This document shows, in pieces, positions 36,104-45,325 of a stretch of DNA of 64,000 nt. How positions within the stretch are numbered: the first letter of the stretch is position 1; every line of letters begins with the position of its first letter. This DNA comes from Saccharicrinis aurantiacus (GTDB lineage: Bacteria; Bacteroidota; Bacteroidia; Bacteroidales; Marinilabiliaceae), in NCBI RefSeq assembly GCF_001660705.2, contig NZ_LYBV02000030.1, forward strand, positions 62,001-126,000, read 5' to 3'. The translations under genes and the position numbers were made by a program. The notes under the pieces were generated by a model that ran no database searches, was not told where the DNA came from, and saw only the letters and a program-made list of their open reading frames with translations.

Positions 36104-36848
36104 TACCTTTTGCCTGTTCTTGCTCAATGTCAAAATCAAGTACTGAATTGTAAATTTTACGATGAACATTCTCCTTCAGTGTTTCTGGATCGCTATTTTT
36201 TTCAGGTTCCATAACACAGAGTTTTACTAAGGTTTCTTTTTTGCCCATCTGTTTAAAAAAGTGTTTAATAAACAATTCATCACCAATCCAAGCATCAGCT
36301 TTATCCATGTACCATAGAGCAATAGGAGTTATAGGTGTATTTAGTTTGGCAGCTATATGAAAACTTCCATTTTTAAATTTCCCGGGTATATGGCTATCGT
36401 TAATTTTTCCTTCAGGAAACAGAATTACGTTTTTGCCATTATCAAGGCGCTCCTTAATCTGACGCATGGTTTGAACCATTGAATGCAGATGACCACGCTT
36501 TACTAATATTATATCTCCTAACTCAATGGCATGCTTAATACCAGGCCATTGTCCAATCTCATGCTTGGCAACAATTGATGACGGATATATGGATAAGAGA
36601 ATAAAAATATCAAGATAACTGCGATGGTTACTCATAATTAAACCTTCGGGTTTACCACTGCCTTTAATAGAAGCCGTTACTTTTACATTAAGTGTTTTAA
36701 TGCATGCGCGACTCCATTTTTTAGCGACAGACTGCCTTACTTGGTCTTTATCATAGGCAAGTTTATATTGGATAATACCAATAACAACATAGTATAATGT
36801 GATTGCACATATTGCTAAAAAGCGAAATAGAGCTCTAATAAAAATCAT
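36084..36848 (-). CDS. 1-acyl-glycerol-3-phosphate acyltransferase (PlsC family)
   Basis: Acylates lysophosphatidic acid or another lysophospholipid in phospholipid synthesis at the inner membrane. An N-terminal hydrophobic segment (~5-28) anchors it. The catalytic NHX4D box is NHRSYLD (Asn74, His75, Asp80) and the substrate motif FPEGK is at 144-148. The length of 254 residues is typical. The last 20 bases overlap the convergent patatin gene, so the two 3' ends would give antisense transcripts if both are transcribed at the same time. Whether it is the main PlsC or a specialised copy is not clear; a second acyltransferase domain lies in the fusion protein at 46580. Confidence 0.9.
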   Translation of the reverse strand: MIFIRALFRFLAICAITLYYVVIGIIQYKLAYDKDQVRQSVAKKWSRACIKTLNVKVTASIKGSGKPEGLIMSNHRSYLDIFILLSIYPSSIVAKHEIGQWPGIKHAIELGDIILVKRGHLHSMVQTMRQIKERLDNGKNVILFPEGKINDSHIPGKFKNGSFHIAAKLNTPITPIALWYMDKADAWIGDELFIKHFFKQMGKKETLVKLCVMEPEKNSDPETLKENVHRKIYNSVLDFDIEQEQAKGINNQSC

Positions 36849-37012
36849 TGTAGTATGTAATATTTAATGCTCTTTTATCAATTATTATACCATTAATTTT
36901 AAGTAATAAAAAATTGCAGTATTCAGGGTTGTATCTATGATCCATGATTTTAGAAAAATATATATCAAGTACTGTATTTGGTATATAGACAACTTTGTTG
37001 TAAGTTGGATTT

Positions 37013-37960
37013 ATGCTTAAAATAAATTATTCTATGGATCTTCAAAAAGATTTTACATCTGAAATTATTGAACTAAGGGCAGATAACGAAGGAGAGGTTA
37101 TTGCTGTTCTCTTAAGTTCAAAATTTAATGTAGGTAAGCGTAAGTCAGTATTATATATTCATGGCTATGTAGATTACTTTTTTCATCCCCATCTTTGCGA
37201 AGAATTCCATAAGAATGAATTTGACTTTTACGCATTAGATTTGCGTAAGTATGGAAGGTCTTTATTACCACATCAAACGCCTAATTATTGCGAGAATATT
37301 GAAGAATATTATGAAGAGTTGGATTTGGCAATTGACTTAATCAGTAAACAAAGCGCTTCGGTATATCTTTTGGGGCACTCAACAGGTGGTTTGTTAACGG
37401 CTTCTTATATGAATAATGGTACCTTAAAAGATAAGATATCAGGACTCATATTGAATTCTCCATTTTTAGATATGACGCATCCATCTTTTCAAACCAAATT
37501 AGCGTATAAAGCATCAAAGGTGATAACCTTGTTTAAACCGAATGCTAAAATTGAAGGTGTATTATCGCCTATTTATGCCAAAAGCGTGCATAAGGATTTT
37601 TATGGCGAATGGGATTTTAATTTAGATTGGAAACCAATTAGTGGATTTAGTACTTACCTAAAATGGTATAGAGCTATTGTTAATGCTCAAAATGCTTTGC
37701 GTAAATCGAACATCCAGGTGCCGGTATTATTACTCCACTCAAATGAATCTTTTGAACCGAAAAGTTATACTGAAAAAGTAAAGCAGGCAGATACGGTGCT
37801 AAATGTTAATGATATGATTCGGATTGGGCCAAGTTTAGGGAACAGTGTTACTTTAATTGGAATAAAAGGTGGAATGCATGATTTATTTCTTTCGGCCTTA
37901 GAGGTTCGTAAAACTGTTTTTAGAGAACTTTTTGTTTGGATAGATATTATTAATAAGTAA
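37013..37960 (+). CDS. Alpha/beta hydrolase (lysophospholipase/S33-like)
   Basis: An alpha/beta-hydrolase of 315 residues with the nucleophile elbow GHSTGG (Ser123) and the oxyanion strand VLYIHGYVDYF (46-56). The YALDLRKYGRS segment (73-83) is typical of the monoglyceride lipase/lysophospholipase subgroup. A later GGMHDLFLS carries the likely catalytic His, and LLLHSNES precedes the acid residue. No signal peptide is seen, so it acts in the cytoplasm. A second in-frame ATG at 37034 would shorten the N-terminus by 7 residues. The substrate cannot be told. It stands among other lipid genes but is not clearly in an operon. Confidence 0.82.
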   Translation: MLKINYSMDLQKDFTSEIIELRADNEGEVIAVLLSSKFNVGKRKSVLYIHGYVDYFFHPHLCEEFHKNEFDFYALDLRKYGRSLLPHQTPNYCENIEEYYEELDLAIDLISKQSASVYLLGHSTGGLLTASYMNNGTLKDKISGLILNSPFLDMTHPSFQTKLAYKASKVITLFKPNAKIEGVLSPIYAKSVHKDFYGEWDFNLDWKPISGFSTYLKWYRAIVNAQNALRKSNIQVPVLLLHSNESFEPKSYTEKVKQADTVLNVNDMIRIGPSLGNSVTLIGIKGGMHDLFLSALEVRKTVFRELFVWIDIINK

Positions 37961-37998
37961 TTCTATAAACTACATTTCTTCCAGAATCAAGTTTCATT

Positions 37999-38006
37999 TA
38001 TATTTG
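37999..38006 (+). promoter_or_regulatory. -7 promoter box TATATTTG placed 6 bases before an ATG
   Basis: TATATTTG fits the TAnnTTTG consensus exactly. The following ATG (38013) begins six bases after it, where transcription should start, so the transcript may be leaderless. Confidence 0.5.
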
Positions 38007-38012
38007 CACTCT

Positions 38013-38783
38013 ATGGGTGAGCAGTGTTTTATTCCTTTTACTGGTAGGATCGATTATGAATTAATACCATCAGAATTAAATAACCCCTTTGTATTAATTA
38101 CTCCTGAAATTTGCAAGATAGCAGCAAAGCAATTGCAAGACTATTTGTTGAATAATCAATTAAAGTGGAAACATAACTTTGGTTTTAGCGAGCACAAAAA
38201 CAACCTTGTTAAAGGTAAAATGTTTGGTGTTTTAGTAGTTCAATCTAAACAAGGAGAGCTAGGTTTTTTGGCTACGTTTTCAGGTAAAATTCAAGATGAT
38301 CCACATCCTAAAATATTTGTTTCTTCTGTATTTGATGTGTCATCAGATGATTTCTTTATTAATAAAGGGATGACGGCTATTACTGAAATAGGCGTGCTTA
38401 TTAAGGCATTAAAAGAGGAAGGGTCAAAAGAATCATTAATTGAAGCAAAGCGTTTGAAGGAAGTACGTAGGCAGAATTCCGTAAGTTTACAGAAGCAGTT
38501 ATTTGACAACTATAAGTTTCAAAATAGGGAAGGGACAGTGAAAAATCTGTGTGATATTTTTACTGAATATGACGGTAGAAACCCTGCTGCTGGGGCGGGA
38601 GAGTGCGCAGCTCCAAAATTGTTGCAATACGCATTTGAACATGAGATGAAACCTTTGGCAATTGCAGAATTTTGGTGGGGGAAGTCAACCAAATCGGAGG
38701 ATAGAAAGCATAAAGAATTTTATCCGGCTTGTAATGATAAATGCCGTCCAATTTTATCATTTATGTTGGGCCAACGTTTTTAA
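38013..38783 (+). CDS. Stand-alone N-terminal domain of RluA-type pseudouridine synthase family
   Basis: The whole protein corresponds to the N-terminal half of the ~550-residue RluA-type pseudouridine synthases: start with CFIPF, then GKMFGVLVVQSKQGELGFLATFSGK, then PAAGAGECAAPKLLQYAFEH and AEFWWGKSTKSEDRKHKEFYPAC. It stops after SFMLGQRF, exactly where the catalytic pseudouridine synthase domain would begin, and no trace of that domain follows in any frame. The Cys-containing end (ECAAPK, PACNDKC) suggests a metal or RNA-binding role. Its function alone is unknown. I chose the ATG at 38013 because the family starts there; a TTG at 38004 lies inside the promoter box. Family recognition is from memory of these motifs. 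Confidence 0.75.
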   Translation: MGEQCFIPFTGRIDYELIPSELNNPFVLITPEICKIAAKQLQDYLLNNQLKWKHNFGFSEHKNNLVKGKMFGVLVVQSKQGELGFLATFSGKIQDDPHPKIFVSSVFDVSSDDFFINKGMTAITEIGVLIKALKEEGSKESLIEAKRLKEVRRQNSVSLQKQLFDNYKFQNREGTVKNLCDIFTEYDGRNPAAGAGECAAPKLLQYAFEHEMKPLAIAEFWWGKSTKSEDRKHKEFYPACNDKCRPILSFMLGQRF

Positions 38784-38921
38784 ATTCTGAGGAATTCTGC
38801 ATTTACACTAATAACCTGCGTTCGATATCAATTATGGCCTCATATCTGTGAGGGTTTTAATTTTATCAAACCCAGGTATATTATCTATAAATTTTAATTA
38901 CTAATTGTATTTTTATATTTA

Positions 38922-39992
38922 TTAGTTTCTTCCTCTCAGATATGAACGAACAGGTTCGTCAATCCACTTCATGATACAATAGGCAAATAAAACGCTTACT
39001 AACATTAACACAAAGGCAATAGAAAATTTCTGAATTATTGAGAATGTGTTTTGTGAAATGTATTCGCTATACAAAAACATAAATGAAATATGAGTGGTGT
39101 ATAGGGGGTATGATAAGCGCCCTAGGAAATTGCAAACAGTTGCTAATTTGGTATTAGCTTTTAGTTCGCACCCAGCACCTATACTTACAACTAATGGAAG
39201 AACAGCACCTATTAATATTATTTCAGTAATCCAATCATTGTCCTTATGCGGAAAGGTAAATGCAATAATCATAATTAATAGTGGTAACCAAATTGAGAAT
39301 TTGTGCTTAATTATCATATTAAAACGAAATATTAGCATACCACTAATAAAGGTCATGCAAACTCTAGGGAAGCCACCCCACATGGTTTTAAAATCCCAAC
39401 CTAAGTTTATCCATCCTGCCTGATAGGCTGTGTAGCTGAACCACGCAATGCAAGCAACTCCAACAAAGGCTAAAGATTTCTTTCCAATTCGGCATAAAAA
39501 TATTGCATATATTATACTAATAAAGTATTCAGATAAAAGTGACCATTGCGGCGAATTAAACGGAAATATTGAACCCCAACAATAAGGTAAATCAACTGAG
39601 GGTAACATTAACACTCCACCAATTGTGGCAATAGTTATATTACCTGCCCCTGCTTCTAATAATGTATTGTGATATGGATTTAATAAATAAAAAGCCAGAC
39701 CTACCAGTGTACCAATTATAACCATTGGGTGGAGCCTTATTAATCGGTTAATGAAAAACCGTTTCATTCCAATTTGTTTCATTCTATGGTCGTAAGCATA
39801 CGCCACAACAAAACCTGATAGTATAAAAAAGAAGTCAACTGCCATGAAGCCATGGCCAATAAAATTGGTTTCATAATCTTCGCCATATATGGCTTCGGTA
39901 TAATGAAAGAATAGTACCACGAGGGCTGCTATTCCACGTAAACCATCTAAAACGGTTAAATGGGGTTTCGATTGTAATGATGAATTTGTCAT
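38922..39992 (-). CDS. Acyltransferase 3 family membrane protein (OafA/NodX-like)
   Basis: A polytopic inner-membrane O-acyltransferase of 356 residues, which transfers acyl (often acetyl) groups to sugars of surface polysaccharides. The N-terminus shows the family motif DGLRGIAALVVLFFHYTEA with the conserved Arg and His, followed by GFMAVDFFFILSGFVVAYAY and RLIRLHPMVIIG. About ten hydrophobic helices follow to the end. The length fits single-domain members. It lies alone, 138 bases past the convergent end of the pseudouridine-synthase-like gene and 343 bases downstream of the dipeptidase gene on the same strand. The substrate is not visible. Confidence 0.88.
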   Translation of the reverse strand: MTNSSLQSKPHLTVLDGLRGIAALVVLFFHYTEAIYGEDYETNFIGHGFMAVDFFFILSGFVVAYAYDHRMKQIGMKRFFINRLIRLHPMVIIGTLVGLAFYLLNPYHNTLLEAGAGNITIATIGGVLMLPSVDLPYCWGSIFPFNSPQWSLLSEYFISIIYAIFLCRIGKKSLAFVGVACIAWFSYTAYQAGWINLGWDFKTMWGGFPRVCMTFISGMLIFRFNMIIKHKFSIWLPLLIMIIAFTFPHKDNDWITEIILIGAVLPLVVSIGAGCELKANTKLATVCNFLGRLSYPLYTTHISFMFLYSEYISQNTFSIIQKFSIAFVLMLVSVLFAYCIMKWIDEPVRSYLRGRN

Positions 39993-40335
39993 GATTGTCA
40001 GATTAATAATTTTTAGTTTGTAATTATTTCTGATAAAGGTAAGCTCGGATAAATGAGCTTAAGTAGAAGGATTATTATTGAAATAAGGGGGAAATTCCGC
40101 TTAAAAATCTAAATGGAGCCTATTATGTTGTGGATGTGTTACTTTGCTGTATACTAGTAGGTTGTGGTTTTTCTTGAGTAAAGATTGTTATTACCCGACA
40201 ATTAGAATTTTATTACCCCATCTCACTTTGAGTTAACGTGTTAAAAATGAATAATAAAGATTGTTTGTCAATTCGGATATCACATAATCAGGCTGTTGAT
40301 TGAATAATAACAGCCTGATATAGTGTAATTACGTT
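39993..40335. other. Intergenic region with one hairpin
   Basis: This 343-base gap lies between two minus-strand genes. Its only structure is a perfect 11-bp stem at 40287-40297 and 40309-40319 (ATCAGGCTGTT), just after the dipeptidase stop. The rest holds no gene that I can see. Confidence 0.5.
40287..40319 (-). terminator. Hairpin terminator of the dipeptidase gene
   Basis: An 11-bp perfect stem with an 11-base loop, 16 bases after the stop at 40336. The T tract is weak on both strands. Confidence 0.55.
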
Positions 40336-41808
40336 TTAATAGTTTTTTATTATAAAATTATATGCGTTGTCCGATAAAATCAGATCGACCAATTCTTCAA
40401 CCGGTTTTCCCATAGAAAGCCTTTTAAATTTTCTCATTTGGGGCATGTATTTAATCAGGCATTCTCTTAAACTAGGGAACTCATCGCTTGTAATAAAACT
40501 ATCTACAGGGTTAATCATACCATCAAAATCGGTTCCTAAGCTTAATACTGTCCATGCATTGTTTTTTTCATCTTCACTAAGAAGGTCTGAATCAACAATG
40601 GCTCCAATTATTCCTAAAATATTATCGGCTACACGTTCTGTCCAGAATTGCTTTACTTCCTCGGTGTTCTTTTTAATATCTCTATTGCTGAATAGCTCTT
40701 TTTCCTCTTCTATTCTATCGTTACCAGATAGTACTCTTTGATCTAAGTTGAGTCCTATAATCCCTTTTGATTGGTATATTTCAACAATCTCCTGATCAGA
40801 TAAATTGATGCTCCATGGGTTAAAATTACTTGAGTTATCATATTTATTTGAAACATTATCCGGAATAATGATAGAATCACTCATGGTTTTATGGTTACCA
40901 TAACCCATATGACTGGCAATAATAGGAATGGTATCTTCATTACTTTCGTTATAGCGTCTTATTTTTTCGTGATATTGCAAGCGTGAAGCAATACTCATAT
41001 GTTTGGTATCTATTAAAATACGTTTTGTGTGGTGTGCATAATTATTGATACCCAATAATGCATCAATCAATTGCATTCCCATATCGTTTATTGGCACATT
41101 TAAACCCACTTGTTGCGATAATACTTTAGCAGCAATACCCGGAATACTCTTGCAATGCCCACAGAATCCATTATAGAAGTGATGCGCAAATGTAATGTAC
41201 AGCGGATGTGCCGACCAACTTTTTAGTTTCTCAACATTGGCAATAACCTCGGTCATATTTATGGCTCCATTTAATATCTGATGATTATTACCAGATATTA
41301 AGGAATGTGCTCCTTCAACACTTGGAATCATTACAATTGTTTTGTCATCGCTCAAGGCTTTTTCTACTTCATAGGCAGTGTTTGGTAACACATACTTCCA
41401 TCCGGGTAATGTTTCTTTTTCAATGCCTTGGTTTTTCTCAAGGAATTCGAATTCTTTTTCTAGATATTCGAAATAATTAAATCTGGAATTTTGAACTACA
41501 TTAATATAGCTGGTAGGTAAATCTACAACAAACTGTTTGGCCAATATATCTGTTAAGGAGCCTGTTCCAATTAATGCTGGATTGAACCATTTTTGTTCAA
41601 TTGGATATAGAACTGCCACCACCAATTTAACATTGCCTTTTACCAAAGCGGGCATATTGCACTGAAAAAACTCAGGGAACTCACTGTTGCGTTGTATATC
41701 TTTTGGCGGATTATCCCACCATAAATCGTCTTTGCGTTTCTTACCAACATTATAAAAAGTAAATTGATGTAGGGTAGGATGGCAGTGAATATCAGCTATA
41801 GCTTTCAT
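40336..41808 (-). CDS. Peptidase M19-like (membrane dipeptidase-type) amidohydrolase
   Basis: A metal-dependent hydrolase of the amidohydrolase fold, close to renal dipeptidase (M19). The N-terminal DIHCHP (Asp6, His8, His10) supplies the first metal ligands. PSVEGAHSL in the middle supplies the bridging acid, ASHMGYGNH a later His, and LGTDFDGMINP the late catalytic Asp typical of M19. At 490 residues it is longer than typical M19 proteins, with an insertion around residues 20-120. There is no signal peptide. The substrate may be a dipeptide or another amide, but it is not settled by the sequence. Confidence 0.75.
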   Translation of the reverse strand: MKAIADIHCHPTLHQFTFYNVGKKRKDDLWWDNPPKDIQRNSEFPEFFQCNMPALVKGNVKLVVAVLYPIEQKWFNPALIGTGSLTDILAKQFVVDLPTSYINVVQNSRFNYFEYLEKEFEFLEKNQGIEKETLPGWKYVLPNTAYEVEKALSDDKTIVMIPSVEGAHSLISGNNHQILNGAINMTEVIANVEKLKSWSAHPLYITFAHHFYNGFCGHCKSIPGIAAKVLSQQVGLNVPINDMGMQLIDALLGINNYAHHTKRILIDTKHMSIASRLQYHEKIRRYNESNEDTIPIIASHMGYGNHKTMSDSIIIPDNVSNKYDNSSNFNPWSINLSDQEIVEIYQSKGIIGLNLDQRVLSGNDRIEEEKELFSNRDIKKNTEEVKQFWTERVADNILGIIGAIVDSDLLSEDEKNNAWTVLSLGTDFDGMINPVDSFITSDEFPSLRECLIKYMPQMRKFKRLSMGKPVEELVDLILSDNAYNFIIKNY

Positions 41809-41946
41809 ATTTTAATGGGTTAAGAAATTATAGATCATACTTCAATTTAAGCAATATTTTTGGGGCATGCTTTAATTAGAGTCTTTTTTCTTTGATAATC
41901 ATAATGTTTACCCAATTATAATTAAATGCAGTAAGTGGTCAAAAGT

Positions 41947-43455
41947 TTACTCATCTTCAATTGATATTAAATGAAGCAAAACCTCATAAGCATCATCATT
42001 CATAATTTTTGCCTTTAGCCAAGCATAGTATACCGATGCATGTAAATCTTCTTGCTCAATGGGAATCCAGTTAAAACTGTTTTCCACTGTATCATAAAAA
42101 GCACTTGTTTCAGCAATGTCAGGCTCTTCAACAACTTTACTAAGTAGCTGTAAAAACACTTTCACTCTATCGAGTTGCGGGAGATTACCAAACCACTCTT
42201 TGCGTCTTAGAAGTGCCCTAATTCTATTGGAAGCTATGTCGAAGTTACCCAGTTCAAACTGAATGAAAATATCCAGAATATCCTTCTTAATTACCCATTC
42301 AATACCGGCAATTTTGGCACACCAAGCATTGCTATGTGCTATTGACGACAGTACTTTGATGGCTTCTTTAAAGTTCTTTTTAAATAAGAGGTATATGGCT
42401 TTGTTCAGCTTAAGGTTTAGCGTTTCATTTGGTTGGAATTTAATATCGCTGGTAAGGCTAATAGTATCAATTGCATCATCTATTTTACCTGTGAAGAATA
42501 AAAGCGCGCATTGCAATTGCGTAACTTTTGGTAAAAGCTTTGTGTATTCCGTTTTTACCAGCAATTGCATTTGCTCCTTTAGTATATCCACATATTCTGT
42601 GGCTTGTTTAAACTGTTTGTTTCTAAACAAGGTGTGTGCAATCATATATTGTATGCGCGCCAAGTATATCTTATCTCGCTCAGTAGGTTTGTCTGAAACA
42701 ATAATTTTAGAATAATATTTTAGCAATATGGGTTCAAAACTGTAGTAATCCTTGCTTGAGGTAGCTGCACTGCGTGTGATAGAAAGCAAGCGATATACCA
42801 CAGACGGACGTTGAGCCAGGGCCTCATTTAAATTATATTGATTTAAAGTATCGTCGATAATACTTTGCATATCGGGTGTGTGCACCGATGATTTTGATTT
42901 ACGGAGGTAGTATTGAATAATCTTATAAGCCGTATCAATCTTGTCGTCCTCAATGGCCAGGTTTAAGTATTTCTCTTTACGCTCTAAAATAGGCGTAATG
43001 TCTTGCTTAACTTCATGCAAAGGAATCTCTAAAAACAAACGCATGATTTGATTGGCTAAGGAGAATAACTCAGAAGAAACAGCCATTTGCTCGGCTTTTT
43101 TAAGGTATTTCCAGGCCAAGTTGTAGATGCTATGTTCTTTTAAATATCGTGTTAAACTAATGTATGCTGTAACTTGAGTTTCTGCAGTATCATCTTCGCG
43201 TAACTGTTTAAACAGGATGAAATCACTCAAGTGTTTGAGCAATTTCTTTCTGAGTGCATGGTAGGCTACAACATTTTTGGTTTCGTATAAGAGCGGTACA
43301 ATTTCGTTTTGCTGTAGTGCTGTATTCTTATGAAGCAGGAGAAATAACTCCAGATCCTTCCGGTTTTCTTTGCGCTTTTGCCTATTGATAAATGAACTAA
43401 ATTCAATAACATCGGATTTGCTAAAAGCTTTAATTATTGAAGTTAATGCATCCAT
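41947..43455 (-). CDS. Hypothetical alpha-helical repeat protein (502 aa)
   Basis: I do not recognise a defined family. The protein is predicted almost entirely helical from end to end, with paired helices of 30-35 residues such as YNLAWKYLKKAEQMAVSSEL and FKQATEYVDILKEQMQLL. This is the look of a TPR-like solenoid. The N-terminal ~110 residues (VIEFSSFINRQKRKENRKDLELF) are basic and may form a separate head. It has no signal peptide and no membrane segment, so it is probably a cytoplasmic scaffold. Its candidate promoter (TATATTTG on the minus strand, 43503-43496) lies ~41 bases upstream between two copies of a 15-base repeat. It is divergent from the DUF2339 gene. Confidence 0.7.
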   Translation of the reverse strand: MDALTSIIKAFSKSDVIEFSSFINRQKRKENRKDLELFLLLHKNTALQQNEIVPLLYETKNVVAYHALRKKLLKHLSDFILFKQLREDDTAETQVTAYISLTRYLKEHSIYNLAWKYLKKAEQMAVSSELFSLANQIMRLFLEIPLHEVKQDITPILERKEKYLNLAIEDDKIDTAYKIIQYYLRKSKSSVHTPDMQSIIDDTLNQYNLNEALAQRPSVVYRLLSITRSAATSSKDYYSFEPILLKYYSKIIVSDKPTERDKIYLARIQYMIAHTLFRNKQFKQATEYVDILKEQMQLLVKTEYTKLLPKVTQLQCALLFFTGKIDDAIDTISLTSDIKFQPNETLNLKLNKAIYLLFKKNFKEAIKVLSSIAHSNAWCAKIAGIEWVIKKDILDIFIQFELGNFDIASNRIRALLRRKEWFGNLPQLDRVKVFLQLLSKVVEEPDIAETSAFYDTVENSFNWIPIEQEDLHASVYYAWLKAKIMNDDAYEVLLHLISIEDE

Positions 43456-43463
43456 TTGTGTGT

Positions 43464-43546
43464 TTTTAAAAGTCTGTTTTGATATATGTATATCCCAAAT
43501 ATAGTATAATAATTTAGGTTATTGGGGTTTGTTTTAAAAGTCTGTT
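43464..43546. promoter_or_regulatory. 15-base direct repeat flanking a -7 box in a divergent promoter
   Basis: TTTTAAAAGTCTGTT occurs at 43464-43478 and again, identical, at 43532-43546. Between them lies CAAATATA (43496-43503), the minus-strand -7 box TATATTTG of the 502-residue gene. The arrangement suggests a regulator acting on the shared control region of the two divergent genes. Confidence 0.45.
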
Positions 43547-43634
43547 ATTCGGTAAAGTTGGTTTGTGCTTAGCCTTGATTACAGTGTATGTTTGTATCGA
43601 AATAATAAACATTCAAAACCGAAATTTTAATATT

Positions 43635-45227
43635 ATGAACGAGTTAATTAAGAAACACTGGATTACAGCATTGGGAATTTTATTCTTATTCTCATCTTTT
43701 GCTTATTTCTTAAAAATGGCCTTCGATAATGGATGGTTTCCACCAGAAATTAGAATTTTAGCAGGCTTTGCAATGGGAACAACACTCTTGTTTTTTGGCT
43801 ATCACTTTTATCATAAAAAGAACTTATACCTAAGTCAGATTTTATCGGGTACAGGTATGAGCGCTATTTATGCCACCTTCTCCTATGTGGCTTTTGCCGA
43901 TGGCATTCACTGGCCTTACAATATTACCTTTATTTCAATATTGGCATTAACCGTATCAACCACATATGTAAGCTACTACTATAACTTAAGAGGCTTAATG
44001 TTTATAAGTATGATGGGCGGCTTGTTATCGCCAATATTTATGAAGGCTCAAGCCAATAACGATTTATTGTTGTTTGCTTATGTGTTTATTTTAAATGTAG
44101 GTGCGCTTTATATGAGTATCTCAAAAAAGTGGCCCGAGTTACGCGCCATGTCATTTGTATTAACGGTAGCCATTTATACCAGTTATTACATCTGTTTTGA
44201 TCCTGATTTTTGGATGCGTCCATTTTTTTACGCGGCAACTTTATTTGTGAGTTATATGGTGGGTTCTATTTATGCATCGTACCGCGAAAAGGATTGTTTT
44301 AGTGGTTGGAATTTATATCTAAGCCTAATTAACGCCATGTTATTTATATTCTGGTCCATTTATATTTTAGATAGTTTTAGTATTTCGTTCACTGTGCCTT
44401 TAATGGTTGTGGGTTTCACATTTTTATTGGTTGCTGCTGTTATATTTTATTTAACTGAAAAACGAATATTTCCATCGGCTTTATACGTGGGTTTTTGTTT
44501 AATACTATTTGCCATGTCTGCCTCAAACATAAAGCCCTTTGGTTTTCAGGGATTAGAATATGTAATAGCCACACTACTTTGGTTATTAATTACTGTAGCT
44601 ACTTATACTGTGGCCATTTATACCAAAACTAAGTCTTTAGTAAAGGTAAGTTACGGAGCTTGGTTTTTATTAATTGCGTATTGGGTTAGCAATGCATGGG
44701 ATGTGCAATGGATAGAATTATTCGGCATTAAATACCTACCGTTTTTAAATGCAGGTGCACTTACGTGGATGTTGTTAGCAGCTTTTGGATTTTACATCAG
44801 CAAAAAGGAGCAAGCTAAGGATAAAAGCTTGAGCGTGATTTTGGCTATTATTTCTAATGTAATTGTGGGCGGATTGTTTGCGGTTCAGATTAATAATTTA
44901 TGGTTGGCCTACGATATTGCATCGCTAAGTAAATCTATTGTATTATCGTGTACCTACATTGTTTATGCACTGTTTATTTTTCTTTGGGGATCTTATATTA
45001 AAGAAATTGCTTACAGAATAATGGGATCCATTGTAATTATAGCAACCTCGGTAAAAGTGTTTTTCTGGGATTTATCTGGCGAAGCTAATATTAGTAAGAT
45101 GCTATTTTTAATGTTAATAGGAGTGCTTACTTTGGGTATTGCCTATATCAATAATCAATGGTTCAATAAACAATCGCGCAATATTGCAGTTAACACTGAG
45201 GATGCTGACGGTGATGTAATAGAATAA
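43635..45227 (+). CDS. DUF2339-like multi-pass membrane protein
   Basis: A strongly hydrophobic protein with at least 14 membrane helices over ~530 residues. The N-terminal part (HWITALGILFLFSSFAYFLKMAFDNGWF followed by RILAGFAMGTTLLFFGYHFY and LSGTGMSAIYATFSYVAF) matches the typical start of DUF2339 proteins. I chose the ATG at 43635; an upstream start at 43563 would put 24 poor residues before a normal membrane-protein start. The function of the family is unknown. The gene is divergent from the helical repeat protein and lies 98 bases upstream of the LplT-like gene on the same strand. Confidence 0.78.
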   Translation: MNELIKKHWITALGILFLFSSFAYFLKMAFDNGWFPPEIRILAGFAMGTTLLFFGYHFYHKKNLYLSQILSGTGMSAIYATFSYVAFADGIHWPYNITFISILALTVSTTYVSYYYNLRGLMFISMMGGLLSPIFMKAQANNDLLLFAYVFILNVGALYMSISKKWPELRAMSFVLTVAIYTSYYICFDPDFWMRPFFYAATLFVSYMVGSIYASYREKDCFSGWNLYLSLINAMLFIFWSIYILDSFSISFTVPLMVVGFTFLLVAAVIFYLTEKRIFPSALYVGFCLILFAMSASNIKPFGFQGLEYVIATLLWLLITVATYTVAIYTKTKSLVKVSYGAWFLLIAYWVSNAWDVQWIELFGIKYLPFLNAGALTWMLLAAFGFYISKKEQAKDKSLSVILAIISNVIVGGLFAVQINNLWLAYDIASLSKSIVLSCTYIVYALFIFLWGSYIKEIAYRIMGSIVIIATSVKVFFWDLSGEANISKMLFLMLIGVLTLGIAYINNQWFNKQSRNIAVNTEDADGDVIE

Positions 45228-45267
45228 ACAAAAAGTAGGATTCGTTATGTCAACCCCATAAATCACA

Positions 45268-45307
45268 TATATTTGCAAAGCTCCCCATTAAAAAAGTTAT
45301 TGGGGAG
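45268..45307 (+). promoter_or_regulatory. Promoter and 5' hairpin of the LplT-aas-like operon
   Basis: The -7 box TATATTTG is at 45268-45275. About six bases later CTCCCCA (45281-45287) pairs with TGGGGAG (45301-45307), so the transcript would begin with a hairpin. The gene starts 18 bases after it. Confidence 0.5.
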
Positions 45308-45325
45308 TGTATAAAATAGAAGGTT

